Position numbers and translations under genes: made by a program. A model generated the notes under the pieces. That model did not search any database, had not been told where the DNA came from, and saw only the letters and a list, made by a program, of their open reading frames with translations. From a bacterium (lineage in GTDB: Bacteria > Acidobacteriota > HRBIN11 > JAKEFK01): DNA of 38,092 nt. Of this stretch, positions 7,515 through 14,917 are shown piece after piece. Position 1 is the first letter of the stretch; every line of letters begins with the position of its first letter. The stretch covers positions 1 through 38,092 of the forward strand of contig JAKEFK010000073.1 of assembly GCA_022616075.1 (NCBI GenBank), written 5' to 3'.

Positions 7515-8009
7515 ATGAAAAGGTGGCTGATACTGTTTGGGTTGATGGCAAGCATTGCTTTTGCCGGAGAACCTTCTCTGCTTGACTTCAAGCGGAAAAC
7601 GTATTTGCTTTCCGACATGGAAGTCGAAAAAATCAAAGAAGAAATCAGGACGCGATGCCGTCTTCCTCAGGCCAACGAAATGACCTATCCCTGGTACTAT
7701 CACTATGAGCTTGGGATGGCAATGCAGAAGAAGAAAGATTGGCAGCGCGCACTGGATAGTTTGCTTGCGTCTTTGGACCGGCGTGAACGTCCGCAAAAGT
7801 TTACCCGCATTTACGGTATGTGGTTCATTGATTACTTTCCTTACTACAATATTGGTGTTGCGCATTACCATCTGAAGAATTGGAATTGCGCTGTTCAATC
7901 TTTTCGGCTTTCCCAGATGTTCGAAGACATTCCTAAAGACTCTGTTGAGTTCTATCGTTTGCGCGAGCTGGATTCGGAGGCGGAGCAGCAGCTACGCACC
8001 GAGAACTGA
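7515..8009 (+). CDS. Small exported TPR-like protein, 164 aa
   Basis: An N-terminal signal peptide (residues 1-18, KRWLILFGLMASIAFAG) is followed by about 145 helical residues. Segments YHYELGMAMQKKKDWQRALD and YYNIGVAHYHLKNWNCAVQS have the small/large residue pattern of tetratricopeptide repeats, giving at least two TPR-like units. It should act outside the cytoplasmic membrane as a protein-binding factor. It starts 30 bp after the RDD gene on the same strand, so it is likely the last gene of that transcript. No good ribosome binding site is visible. The family is not recognised. Confidence 0.75.
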   Translation: MKRWLILFGLMASIAFAGEPSLLDFKRKTYLLSDMEVEKIKEEIRTRCRLPQANEMTYPWYYHYELGMAMQKKKDWQRALDSLLASLDRRERPQKFTRIYGMWFIDYFPYYNIGVAHYHLKNWNCAVQSFRLSQMFEDIPKDSVEFYRLRELDSEAEQQLRTEN

Positions 8010-8021
8010 GTCTCCTTTTTG

Positions 8022-8098
8022 AAACCACAGATGAACACAGATTCTGCTAGGAAATTCGAAAAATTATCCGTGTTCATCTGTGGTTTTATCTGTGGTTT
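8022..8098. repeat. Inverted repeat in the spacer before the thiolase gene
   Basis: The left arm at 8022-8040 (AAACCACAGATGAACACAG) pairs with 8068-8086 with one mismatch. A further partial copy TCTGTGGTTT lies at 8089-8098. The loop is about 27 bp. It may act as a terminator for the upstream cluster. A longer reading frame of the thiolase gene starting at 8080 would begin inside this element and is not credible. Confidence 0.85.
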
Positions 8099-8121
8099 TA
8101 TTAAATGCCTGGAGAAGTGAT

Positions 8122-9300
8122 ATGAAAGATGTTGTGATTTTGGGTGGCATGAGGACACCGATGGGCGAATATAACGGATCTTTGAGCGATTTCAGCGCCA
8201 TCGATCTGGGATCAATTGCTGCAAAGGCCGCGCTACAGAAAACAGGTGTGGCCCCTCAAGAAGTTCAACATTCCATTTTTGGAAATGCTTTGCAGACGAG
8301 CGGGGACGCAATTTATGGCGCCCGTCACGTGGCGCTAAAATCCGGAGTTCCCGTTTCTGTTCCTGCGCTGACCGTGAATCGTTTATGTGGTTCCGGAATT
8401 CAATCGATTGTCGAAGCCGCGCATCTGATTCAATTGGAGGAAGCAGAAATCGTTCTTGCTGGTGGAATGGAATCGCTCAGCCAGGCTCCGCATGTGATCC
8501 GTGGTTTGCGCAAAGGATTGCGGCTGGGAGAAGGCCAGCTTGAAGATTTGTTGATGGTTTCTTTGATGGATACCTACTGTGGTTTTTATATGGCGCAAAC
8601 TTCCGATAACCTTGCCCGGGAGTGTAATATCGGTCGCGAAGAACAGGACGTGTACGCGCTCCGTAGCCAGAAAGCTGCGACGGCCGCGTGGGAAGCGGGA
8701 AAGTTTAAAGAAGAAATCGTTCCTGTTGAAATTCGTTCGCGAAAGGGAACTGTGCTTTTTGATCGCGACGATCACATGCGGCCTGAATCGACACTGGAAG
8801 GTCTGGCGGGATTGAAACCTCACTTCAGCAAAGACGGTTTTGTCACGGCTGGGAACGCAAGTGGAATCGTGGACGGCGCGGCAGCAGTTCTTGTTTGTAG
8901 CTCGCGCGAAGCGGAACGGCGAAACGCCGCGCCTCTGGGGCGGATTATTTCCTGGGCCTATGTTGGCGTTGAGCCCAGAATCATGGGATCGGGTCCTGTG
9001 CCTGCAACGCAGGAAGCTTTGAAGAAGGCAGGCCTGTCATTAACGGATGTCGATCTGGTGGAAGTCAATGAAGCTTTCGCCGGGCAATATCTTGCCGTGG
9101 AAAAGTTGCTGGGACTTGACCGGGAAAAAGTCAATGTGAATGGTGGCGCGATTGCTTTAGGACATCCGCTCGGTGCGACGGGAACACGTCTTGTACTGAC
9201 GTTGCTGTTGGAGCTTCGGCGCAGGAAGAAAAAAATCGGTGTTGCGACTGCCTGTATCGGTGGCGGTCAGGGGATCGCCATGGTCGTCGAAGCTTTTTAA
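8122..9300 (+). CDS. Acetyl-CoA C-acetyltransferase (thiolase), 392 aa
   Basis: Catalyses the reversible condensation of two acetyl-CoA to acetoacetyl-CoA, or thiolysis of 3-ketoacyl-CoA. The acyl-accepting cysteine is C89 in NRLCGSGIQS, the position known from biosynthetic thiolases. The catalytic His lies in GGAIALGHPLGATGTR and the second Cys in ATACIGGGQGIAM near the C-terminus; VNEAFA is also intact. The length of 392 aa is normal. The ATG at 8122 has a GGAG site 7 bp upstream. The next two genes encode the following steps of the pathway (dehydrogenase and hydratase), so the unit may serve fatty acid oxidation, polyhydroxybutyrate or butyrate-type metabolism. No acyl-CoA dehydrogenase is present to decide which. 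Confidence 0.95.
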   Translation: MKDVVILGGMRTPMGEYNGSLSDFSAIDLGSIAAKAALQKTGVAPQEVQHSIFGNALQTSGDAIYGARHVALKSGVPVSVPALTVNRLCGSGIQSIVEAAHLIQLEEAEIVLAGGMESLSQAPHVIRGLRKGLRLGEGQLEDLLMVSLMDTYCGFYMAQTSDNLARECNIGREEQDVYALRSQKAATAAWEAGKFKEEIVPVEIRSRKGTVLFDRDDHMRPESTLEGLAGLKPHFSKDGFVTAGNASGIVDGAAAVLVCSSREAERRNAAPLGRIISWAYVGVEPRIMGSGPVPATQEALKKAGLSLTDVDLVEVNEAFAGQYLAVEKLLGLDREKVNVNGGAIALGHPLGATGTRLVLTLLLELRRRKKKIGVATACIGGGQGIAMVVEAF

Positions 9301-9303
9301 TTC

Positions 9304-9381
9304 ACCGCAGAGCACGCAGAGGCCGCTGAGTTAAAACAAAATTCTTATTTTTTTCTCTGCGTTCTCGGCGTCCTCTGCGGT
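9304..9381. repeat. Inverted repeat, ACCGCAGAG family
   Basis: ACCGCAGAGCACGCAGAG at 9304 and CTCTGCGTTCTCGGCGTCCTCTGCGGT ending at 9381 are imperfect inverted arms around an A/T-rich centre. A related copy occurs at 11051-11115. It fills the spacer between thiolase and the dehydrogenase gene. Confidence 0.85.
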
Positions 9382-9401
9382 AAAAATAGGAGACTCTATA
9401 T

Positions 9402-10256
9402 ATGGAAATTCGCAAGGTTGGTGTTTTGGGGTGCGGACTGATGGGGTCCGGCATTGCTCAGGTTTGTGCAACTGCCGGTTACAACACACTTGTTCGGGAA
9501 GTGAATTCTGATCTCTTGCAGAAGGGGATCGAAGGCATCAGGAAATTCGCCGGCAAAATGGCTGAAAAAGGACAGCTCAAGGTGAGCGCGGAAGATGTCA
9601 TGCGAAACCTTCGCGGTACTACAGAATTAGAAGATATGGCTGACCGGGACATCATCATCGAAGCAATTCCCGAGATCCTGGATTTAAAGAGACAGACTTT
9701 TCAGAAGTTGGGCGAGGTTTGCAAGGAGGATTTAATCCTTTGCAGCAACACTTCTTCGCTTTCGATCGTTGAAATGGCGATGTCCAGCAAACATCCGGAA
9801 CGATTCGTGGGCTTGCACTTCTTCAACCCTGTGCCGATCATGGAACTCGTGGAGGTGGTCCGGAGCATTCTTTGCACGGAAGATGTCTTCCGGCAGGTTT
9901 ACAGCTTTGCCGAATCACTCGGCAAAAAACCGGTTGCGGCGACCGATAAACCGGGCTTTATTGTGAACCGCCTGCTTGTGCCTTACTTGCTCGACGCCAT
10001 TCGGGCGTATGAACAAGGCTTTGGGAGTATCGAAGACATTGATAAAGGAATGCAGCTCGGGTGTCGCCATCCTATGGGACCCTTTACGCTGCTCGATTTC
10101 GTCGGCCTTGATACTACGTACTACATTGCTAATATTATGTTCGATGAATTCAAGGATCCCCGGTTTGCACCACCCTCCCTGCTAAAGCGGATGGTTTTAG
10201 CGGGACAATATGGGAAAAAATCCGGCAAAGGATTTTACGACTACACCAAAAAGTAG
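9402..10256 (+). CDS. 3-hydroxybutyryl-CoA dehydrogenase, 284 aa
   Basis: An NAD(P)-dependent oxidoreductase interconverting acetoacetyl-CoA and 3-hydroxybutyryl-CoA. The N-terminal Rossmann motif is VGVLGCGLMGSGIAQ (GxGxxG). The family signature HFFNPVPIMELVEVV and the hinge KPGFIVNRLLVPYLLDAI are intact, and the C-terminal domain ends GKKSGKGFYDY. The length matches the short single-function enzyme (Hbd/PaaH type), not the fused FadB type. AGGAG at 9388-9392 lies 9 bp before the ATG. The hydratase gene starts 9 bp after the stop, so the two share a message. The thiolase gene lies upstream beyond a repeat. Confidence 0.95.
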   Translation: MEIRKVGVLGCGLMGSGIAQVCATAGYNTLVREVNSDLLQKGIEGIRKFAGKMAEKGQLKVSAEDVMRNLRGTTELEDMADRDIIIEAIPEILDLKRQTFQKLGEVCKEDLILCSNTSSLSIVEMAMSSKHPERFVGLHFFNPVPIMELVEVVRSILCTEDVFRQVYSFAESLGKKPVAATDKPGFIVNRLLVPYLLDAIRAYEQGFGSIEDIDKGMQLGCRHPMGPFTLLDFVGLDTTYYIANIMFDEFKDPRFAPPSLLKRMVLAGQYGKKSGKGFYDYTKK

Positions 10257-10264
10257 GAGAACTT

Positions 10265-11047
10265 ATGGAATACCAGAACATCCTGTGGGAAGTAAGAGAC
10301 GGAATTGGAATGGTCACGGTAAACCGTCCGAAAGTGTTGAATGCTCTGAACGACCAGACGATGGAAGAACTGCGTCAAGTCTTTCTGGAAATCCGGAGAA
10401 GGGAAGATGTGCACGCGGTGATCTTTACGGGAGCGGGCGAGAAAGCGTTTATTGCCGGCGCCGATATCAATGAGCTTGCCAAACAGACGCCACTGGAAGG
10501 CAAGGATCGTTCCCGGCGTGGTCATCATATTCTGGAAATCATCGAGAACTTAGGAAAGCCAGTGCTGGCTGCCGTCAATGGCTACGCGCTCGGTGGCGGT
10601 TGCGAGATTGCGATGGCCTGTCATATTCGCCTTGCATCGGAAAACGCCAAACTTGGCCAACCGGAAGTGAAACTGGGAATCGTTGCCGGTTACGGAGGCA
10701 CGCAAAGACTCGTGAGATTGGTCGGGCTGGGACGGGCACTGGAAATATTGCTGACCGGTGAACAGATCACTGCGCAGCACGCCTATGAAATCGGTTTGGT
10801 AAACGGAGTTTATCCACAGGCTGACTTGCTGCAACAATCTGAAAAACTGCTGCGAAAAATCATCGCGAACGGACCTGTTGCGGTGAAACTAACAATGGAA
10901 GCTGCGATACATGGAAGCCAGCTCACACTGGCGGAGGGCTTGAACCTGGAAGCGAATCTCTTCGCGGTAAGTTGCACAACGGAAGACATGAAGGAAGGCA
11001 CCAGCGCCTTCGTCGAAAAACGTGCTGCCAAATTCCAAGGCAAATAA
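10265..11047 (+). CDS. Enoyl-CoA hydratase (crotonase family), 260 aa
   Basis: Hydrates trans-2-enoyl-CoA to 3-hydroxyacyl-CoA, or the reverse. The oxyanion-hole segment is EKAFIAGADINELA. The core segment GGGCEIAMACHIRLASENA and then GQPEVKLGI contains both glutamates expected of an active hydratase (in GGGCE and QPE). The length is standard. The ribosome binding site AGGAGA overlaps the stop codon of the dehydrogenase gene (10254-10260), which supports coupled translation. The substrate chain length cannot be read from the sequence. Crotonyl-CoA hydratase is plausible given the adjacent 3-hydroxybutyryl-CoA dehydrogenase. Confidence 0.94.
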   Translation: MEYQNILWEVRDGIGMVTVNRPKVLNALNDQTMEELRQVFLEIRRREDVHAVIFTGAGEKAFIAGADINELAKQTPLEGKDRSRRGHHILEIIENLGKPVLAAVNGYALGGGCEIAMACHIRLASENAKLGQPEVKLGIVAGYGGTQRLVRLVGLGRALEILLTGEQITAQHAYEIGLVNGVYPQADLLQQSEKLLRKIIANGPVAVKLTMEAAIHGSQLTLAEGLNLEANLFAVSCTTEDMKEGTSAFVEKRAAKFQGK

Positions 11048-11050
11048 TTC

Positions 11051-11115
11051 ACCGGAGAGTACGCAGAGAGAAAAAATTTCTCTTATAGCTCTGCGTCCTC
11101 TGCGTTCTCTGCGGT
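11051..11115. repeat. Inverted repeat, ACCGCAGAG family, second copy
   Basis: The left arm ACCGGAGAGTACGCAGAG starts at 11051 and the right arm CTGCGTCCTCTGCGTTCTCTGCGGT ends at 11115. It fills the gap between the hydratase and tldD genes and is related to the copy at 9304-9381. It leaves no obvious ribosome binding site for tldD. Confidence 0.85.
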
Positions 11116-11127
11116 AAAAAATAAAAT

Positions 11128-12618
11128 ATGGATGAAAGGGAGTTTTGCGAAAGGGTATTGTATGAGGCCCTGAAACGTGGGGCTGACTACGCAGATGTAC
11201 GCCTTGTTCCGCATTCACAGAGTGAAGAGATCACAGTCAAGAATGGTGTAGTCGAAAACCTGGAGCATTCCGAGGCCGCGGGTTTTGGAGTTCGTGTGCT
11301 TCTGGACGGTGTCTGGGGCTTCGCGTCGAGTTTCCGGATTCAGGAAAAGGAAATTTCCACGGTCGTGGAAATGGCGGTTCAGATTGCCAGGGCAAGTGCG
11401 ATCACGAAAAAGTACGGTGTTCAGCTCGCTTCCAATGTGATCTGGAAGGACGCACGATACATCAGTCCCACGAAAATAGATCCGTTTAAAGTGTCGCTTG
11501 AAGAAAAAGTCGATTTATTGGTTCGTGCCGACAATTTGATTCGTCAGCACGGCAAGAAAGTAAAAATCAGAGAATGTGATTTAACCTTTCATCGAATCCG
11601 CAAGATGTTCGTATCAACCGAAGGCTCTTCGATAACGCAGGAAATCACAATCAGTGGCGGTGGAATCAGCGCAAAATCAGTGGAAGGGGAAGAGGTCCAG
11701 CAACGATCTTATCCCAACAGCTTCCGGGGAAACTTTGCAACACGCGGATACGATTTTATAGAAGAGCTTGATCTCCTCACACATGCTCCGCGAATAGCTG
11801 AAGAAGCAGATGAGCTCTTAACCGCGCCGGATTGTCCGGAGAGTGTAACGAATGTGATTCTGATGCCGAATCAACTCTGTCTTCAAATCCATGAATCAAT
11901 CGGACATGCCGTAGAGCTGGACCGGATTTTGGGGACTGAAATCACCTATGCAGGCGGGAGCTTTTTGACGCCTGTTCTGCATGAGATCGGATCTTTCGCC
12001 TATGCATCGCCGCTGGTGAATGTGAAAGCGGATGCAACCCTTGACGGAGGAATCGGTAGTTTTGGATTTGATGATGAAGGCGTTGAGGCGCAGAAGTTTC
12101 CCCTAATTCAGGAAGGCGTTCTTATAAACCTGCTTACTTCGCGCGAAACGGTTACGGAAGCGAACAGACTTCTGGGTCGCGACTACTTTTCTGCGAGCAA
12201 CGGAACAATGAGAGCATCTTTCTCCAACCGCATTCCTCTGATTCGAATGACCAACATTTATCTGGAACCCGGTCAGACGAAATGGGAGGATTTGGTCGAA
12301 TCCACTGATCAGGGAGTTTTACTGGATACGAATGTGAGCTGGAGCATTGATGATCTCCGAAAGAATTTCAGCTTCGGAGTGGAAGTAGCGCGGGAAGTTC
12401 GCAATGGGAAAATAGGCCAGCTCTACAGGAACGCCCATTATACTGGGATGACAACCGATTTTTGGAAATCTTGTGATGCTGTATGTGATAGCAAAATGTG
12501 GCAAGTTTACGGCACTCCGAATTGCGGCAAAGGACAGCCGGGACAGATCATGGTTGTCGGACACGCCGCGTCCCCTGCCCGTTTCCGTAACGTAAAAGTT
12601 GGTTCCCGAAAGAAGTAG
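11128..12618 (+). CDS. tldD: TldD family metalloprotease, 496 aa
   Basis: The catalytic half of the TldD/PmbA (TldE) peptidase pair, which degrades unfolded peptides and processes modified peptides such as microcin B17 in E. coli. The zinc motif HEXXXH is present as H255-E256-S-I-G-H260 (HESIGHAVELDRILG). The N-terminal domain GADYADVRLVPHSQSEEITV and the later CGKGQPGQIMVVGHAASP are typical. The length is normal for the family. The partner gene follows on the same strand at 12721. The two are separated by an inverted repeat, so they may be one transcript with a structured spacer. No modified-peptide biosynthesis genes are nearby, so a housekeeping role is more likely. Confidence 0.95.
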   Translation: MDEREFCERVLYEALKRGADYADVRLVPHSQSEEITVKNGVVENLEHSEAAGFGVRVLLDGVWGFASSFRIQEKEISTVVEMAVQIARASAITKKYGVQLASNVIWKDARYISPTKIDPFKVSLEEKVDLLVRADNLIRQHGKKVKIRECDLTFHRIRKMFVSTEGSSITQEITISGGGISAKSVEGEEVQQRSYPNSFRGNFATRGYDFIEELDLLTHAPRIAEEADELLTAPDCPESVTNVILMPNQLCLQIHESIGHAVELDRILGTEITYAGGSFLTPVLHEIGSFAYASPLVNVKADATLDGGIGSFGFDDEGVEAQKFPLIQEGVLINLLTSRETVTEANRLLGRDYFSASNGTMRASFSNRIPLIRMTNIYLEPGQTKWEDLVESTDQGVLLDTNVSWSIDDLRKNFSFGVEVAREVRNGKIGQLYRNAHYTGMTTDFWKSCDAVCDSKMWQVYGTPNCGKGQPGQIMVVGHAASPARFRNVKVGSRKK

Positions 12619-12625
12619 ATATTTG

Positions 12626-12706
12626 AACAGAAGGTCGCAAAGGACGCGAAGAAAACGAAAAATAAAAAAATGGGCTTTTTCTTTGCGCTCTTTGCGTCCT
12701 TTTGTT
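12626..12706. repeat. Inverted repeat between tldD and pmbA-like genes
   Basis: AACAGAAGGTCGCAAAGGACGC starting at 12626 pairs imperfectly with GCGCTCTTTGCGTCCTTTTGTT ending at 12706 across an A-rich loop. Its right arm resembles the 3' end of rarA at 16613-16643. Confidence 0.85.
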
Positions 12707-12720
12707 AAAAAAGAGTTCGT

Positions 12721-14115
12721 ATGATTGGTGAAAAACATTGCTATGAAATATTGAAATCGGCATTAAAGTATGCCAGATCGAAAAAGCCTGATTTTGTCGA
12801 TTTCCTTTTGCTGAGCTGGGATAGCAGCGTTACGCGTGTGGCGAACTCGCAAATCCATCAGAACGTATCGGAGACAGAGGCCAGGCTTGCTGTGGATATT
12901 ATTCATAACTTGCGAATCGGTTCAGCTTCCACAAGCGTTCTGACCGAAGAAGCAATTCGACGAGCGATCGATATTGCGTACGATTCAACTCTGCATAAGG
13001 CCCAGCTTCCCGGCCCGCTCAGACTCGATTCATTCTTCAGTGGCACAAAAAACGGTCTCTTTTCCGACAAAACAGCTGGTTACACACCTCAGGAACGCGC
13101 AAAAGTCATTCAAAAGTTGATCCAGCGCGCTAAGTCTGAAAGTCTCATCACCTCCGCAAAATTTCATACGGGGACCGGTGAAATTGCGGTCGCGAATTCA
13201 CTTGAAACGCTGGCCTATACCTCGTTTACGGATGCCAACATGAGCGTCATCTTAAAGGGAGCTCATGATTCGGCTTACGGATCCATTGCATCCGCTCATG
13301 TGACGGATCTGAATTTCGAATCGTTTTTAGAAAATTTGATTTCGAAATGCCGGATTCAAAACAAAAAACCTGTAGATATTTTTGCAGGGAAAAAACCTGG
13401 GGAAGAACTCTACTATGACGTCATTCTTGAGCCGGCTGCTGTCTGCGAATGGATCGATCTTCTCTCCTACATTGGATTTAATGGACTGAGCTACCACGAA
13501 GAGGAAAGTTTTCTGTGCGGTAAAATCGGCCAAAAAGTGATGCAGGAAAATATAACAATTTGGGACGACGGAAATAATCCGGCTGGATATGTTCTGCCGT
13601 TTGATCTGGAGGGAACTCCGAAGACGCCGGTTTACTTTATTCAGAATGGTATTGCGCGCAACGTTGCCTATGATGGCCTGCTGGCTACAAAGGCGAATGC
13701 AAAAAGCACCGGTCATTCGCTCGGTGCAGGCCAGCGACACCTGGGAGCGTTCCCCCTGAACCTGTACGTGGCGGGAGATGATCAATCGCTCGATTACATG
13801 ATCGCTTCTTCGGAAGAACCGACGATTTATGTGACCCGTTTTCATTACACAAACATCGCTGATTCCAGGCATGTTGTGCTTACAGGAATGACAAAGGATG
13901 GCACCTTTCTCGTGCAAGGTGGTGAAATTGTCGCTCCGGTCGCAAATATGCGATATTTGCAAAGTGTTGTGGAGGCTTTTAACCACGTTGAAATGCTGTC
14001 CGATCCGGAGCTGGTTCATGATCCCGATGTTTATGGAGCGCTGCTACCCTCTTCCAGTGTGGTTCCTGCGATGAAGATTCAGAAAGTTCGGTTCATTGGA
14101 AGTACAGGAGAATAA
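12721..14115 (+). CDS. PmbA/TldE family protein, 464 aa
   Basis: The non-catalytic or partner subunit of the TldD/TldE peptidase. The N-terminal domain resembles that of TldD (FVDFLLLSWDSSVTRVAN and later ARLAVDI). No HEXXXH motif is visible, as expected for PmbA/TldE. The C-terminal half has the family phrases RNVAYDGLLATKANAKSTGH, PTIYVTRFHYTN and TFLVQGGEIVAPVANMRYLQ. TldD and TldE form a heterodimer in which the motif-bearing subunit does the chemistry. The adjacent order tldD then pmbA fits this. The start ATG at 12721 has only a weak purine-rich stretch upstream. Confidence 0.92.
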   Translation: MIGEKHCYEILKSALKYARSKKPDFVDFLLLSWDSSVTRVANSQIHQNVSETEARLAVDIIHNLRIGSASTSVLTEEAIRRAIDIAYDSTLHKAQLPGPLRLDSFFSGTKNGLFSDKTAGYTPQERAKVIQKLIQRAKSESLITSAKFHTGTGEIAVANSLETLAYTSFTDANMSVILKGAHDSAYGSIASAHVTDLNFESFLENLISKCRIQNKKPVDIFAGKKPGEELYYDVILEPAAVCEWIDLLSYIGFNGLSYHEEESFLCGKIGQKVMQENITIWDDGNNPAGYVLPFDLEGTPKTPVYFIQNGIARNVAYDGLLATKANAKSTGHSLGAGQRHLGAFPLNLYVAGDDQSLDYMIASSEEPTIYVTRFHYTNIADSRHVVLTGMTKDGTFLVQGGEIVAPVANMRYLQSVVEAFNHVEMLSDPELVHDPDVYGALLPSSSVVPAMKIQKVRFIGSTGE

Positions 14116-14118
14116 CTC

Positions 14119-14141
14119 CGCAGACGAGACGTCCGCGATAC
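14119..14141 (+). repeat. Degenerate copy of the 23-bp repeat
   Basis: CGCAGACGAGACGTCCGCGATAC differs from the consensus CGCAGGCGAGACGCCCGCGCTAC at three positions. It begins 3 bp after the pmbA-like stop. Confidence 0.8.
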
Positions 14142-14156
14142 TTTGTTGATGCTGAC

Positions 14157-14183
14157 TTCATTTACCTCATCGTTTGCTATAAT
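14157..14183 (+). promoter_or_regulatory. Predicted sigma-70 promoter for the 14219 gene
   Basis: A perfect TATAAT box lies at 14178-14183, preceded by G-C. The -35 region is poor; TTCATT at 14157-14162 with a 15-bp spacer is the best match. The start codon follows 36 bp later with the ribosome binding site CAGGAGA at 14209-14215. Confidence 0.5.
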
Positions 14184-14218
14184 AGAGGTTCACCCACTTA
14201 AAATCTCCAGGAGATTCC

Positions 14219-14833
14219 ATGAAAGAGACGACGGCTGAAAAGAAGGACGCCACTTTAGAAAAAATTGATGACGTTCTCATTAAAGTGATGCATCGCTATC
14301 GCAATTTTTTCTTGGGTCCCGGAATCAATATGGATGAGTACAGTGTGCCTCTTCGGAATCGTCCGGATTTTGTAGCGCCTCTGGTCACCGTTATGGGGTA
14401 CACATTTGGTCTGAAGGCGCTCAAAGTGGAAAGCGACCATTACATAGAAGTTTCGGGAAACGTTTATGCGCCCGGTTTTAATCTGGACCGCTTTCGGGAA
14501 AGGATCAAAGCGGAACTGAGCAGCAAGAACGCGGCAAACATCATGAAGAATTTTGCCGAAGACAAGGATTACAGGTTTGTATCGGACGGTGAATTGCTGG
14601 AATTTGCCGGTTACTTTGATTTCTCGGTTGATGATGACATTTTGCTGGTCACCAAGACGAAGAAAGAAGAAAGCAAAGTAACCAAAAAGATGGAAGACTT
14701 GATTCTGCAACAACGCTTCCGCATCAAGAAGAAATATTTAAATGAGCTTTTGAAGTCGCCTGATAAGTTTGCCAGTGGAGTTTATTTATACTGCCTGCGT
14801 TTGTTTGTCAGTGCCTACCGGAAAAGCCTTTGA
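14219..14833 (+). CDS. Unknown cytosolic protein, 204 aa
   Basis: I do not recognise this protein. It has no signal peptide or membrane helix. The first 25 residues are charged; residues 30-155 look like a mixed alpha/beta fold (for example DFVAPLVTVMGYTFGLKALK and HYIEVSGNVYAPGFNLDRF). The C-terminal 60 residues are basic and helical (KKMEDLILQQRFRIKKKYLN). It has its own promoter-like TATAAT and a clear ribosome binding site, and repeats lie on both sides, so it is probably a single-gene transcript. The strong expression signals and normal codon use argue that it is a real gene. No function can be assigned. Confidence 0.82.
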   Translation: MKETTAEKKDATLEKIDDVLIKVMHRYRNFFLGPGINMDEYSVPLRNRPDFVAPLVTVMGYTFGLKALKVESDHYIEVSGNVYAPGFNLDRFRERIKAELSSKNAANIMKNFAEDKDYRFVSDGELLEFAGYFDFSVDDDILLVTKTKKEESKVTKKMEDLILQQRFRIKKKYLNELLKSPDKFASGVYLYCLRLFVSAYRKSL

Positions 14834-14836
14834 AAT

Positions 14837-14905
14837 AAAGTGCAAAGTAATGAGTGATGAGCAATGAGAACTCATCACTGATGACTCATGACTTTGGCAC
14901 TCTTT
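14837..14905. repeat. Inverted repeat, ATGAGT family
   Basis: AAAGTGCAAAGTAATGAGT at 14837 pairs with ACTCATGACTTTGGCACTCTT ending about 14905, with internal ATGAGTGATGAG / CTCATCACTGATGACTCAT steps. A related element is at 25875-25948. It lies between the 14219 gene and the secreted protein gene. Confidence 0.8.
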
Positions 14906-14917
14906 GAGGGAGGTTCC

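Noticed and set aside
7296-7898. 200-aa open frame on the minus strand
   Set aside because: It spans the ends of the RDD and TPR-like genes on the other strand; no family likeness or ribosome binding site.
8080-8121. Upstream start of the thiolase gene
   Set aside because: It begins inside an inverted repeat. The ATG at 8122 has a good ribosome binding site and a normal thiolase N-terminus.
13327-14019. 230-aa open frame on the minus strand
   Set aside because: It lies opposite the well-supported PmbA-like gene and shows no domain; a shadow frame.
11128-14115. Modified-peptide (microcin-like) system around TldD/PmbA
   Set aside because: No precursor peptide, cyclodehydratase or export gene is visible nearby; TldD/PmbA are commonly housekeeping.
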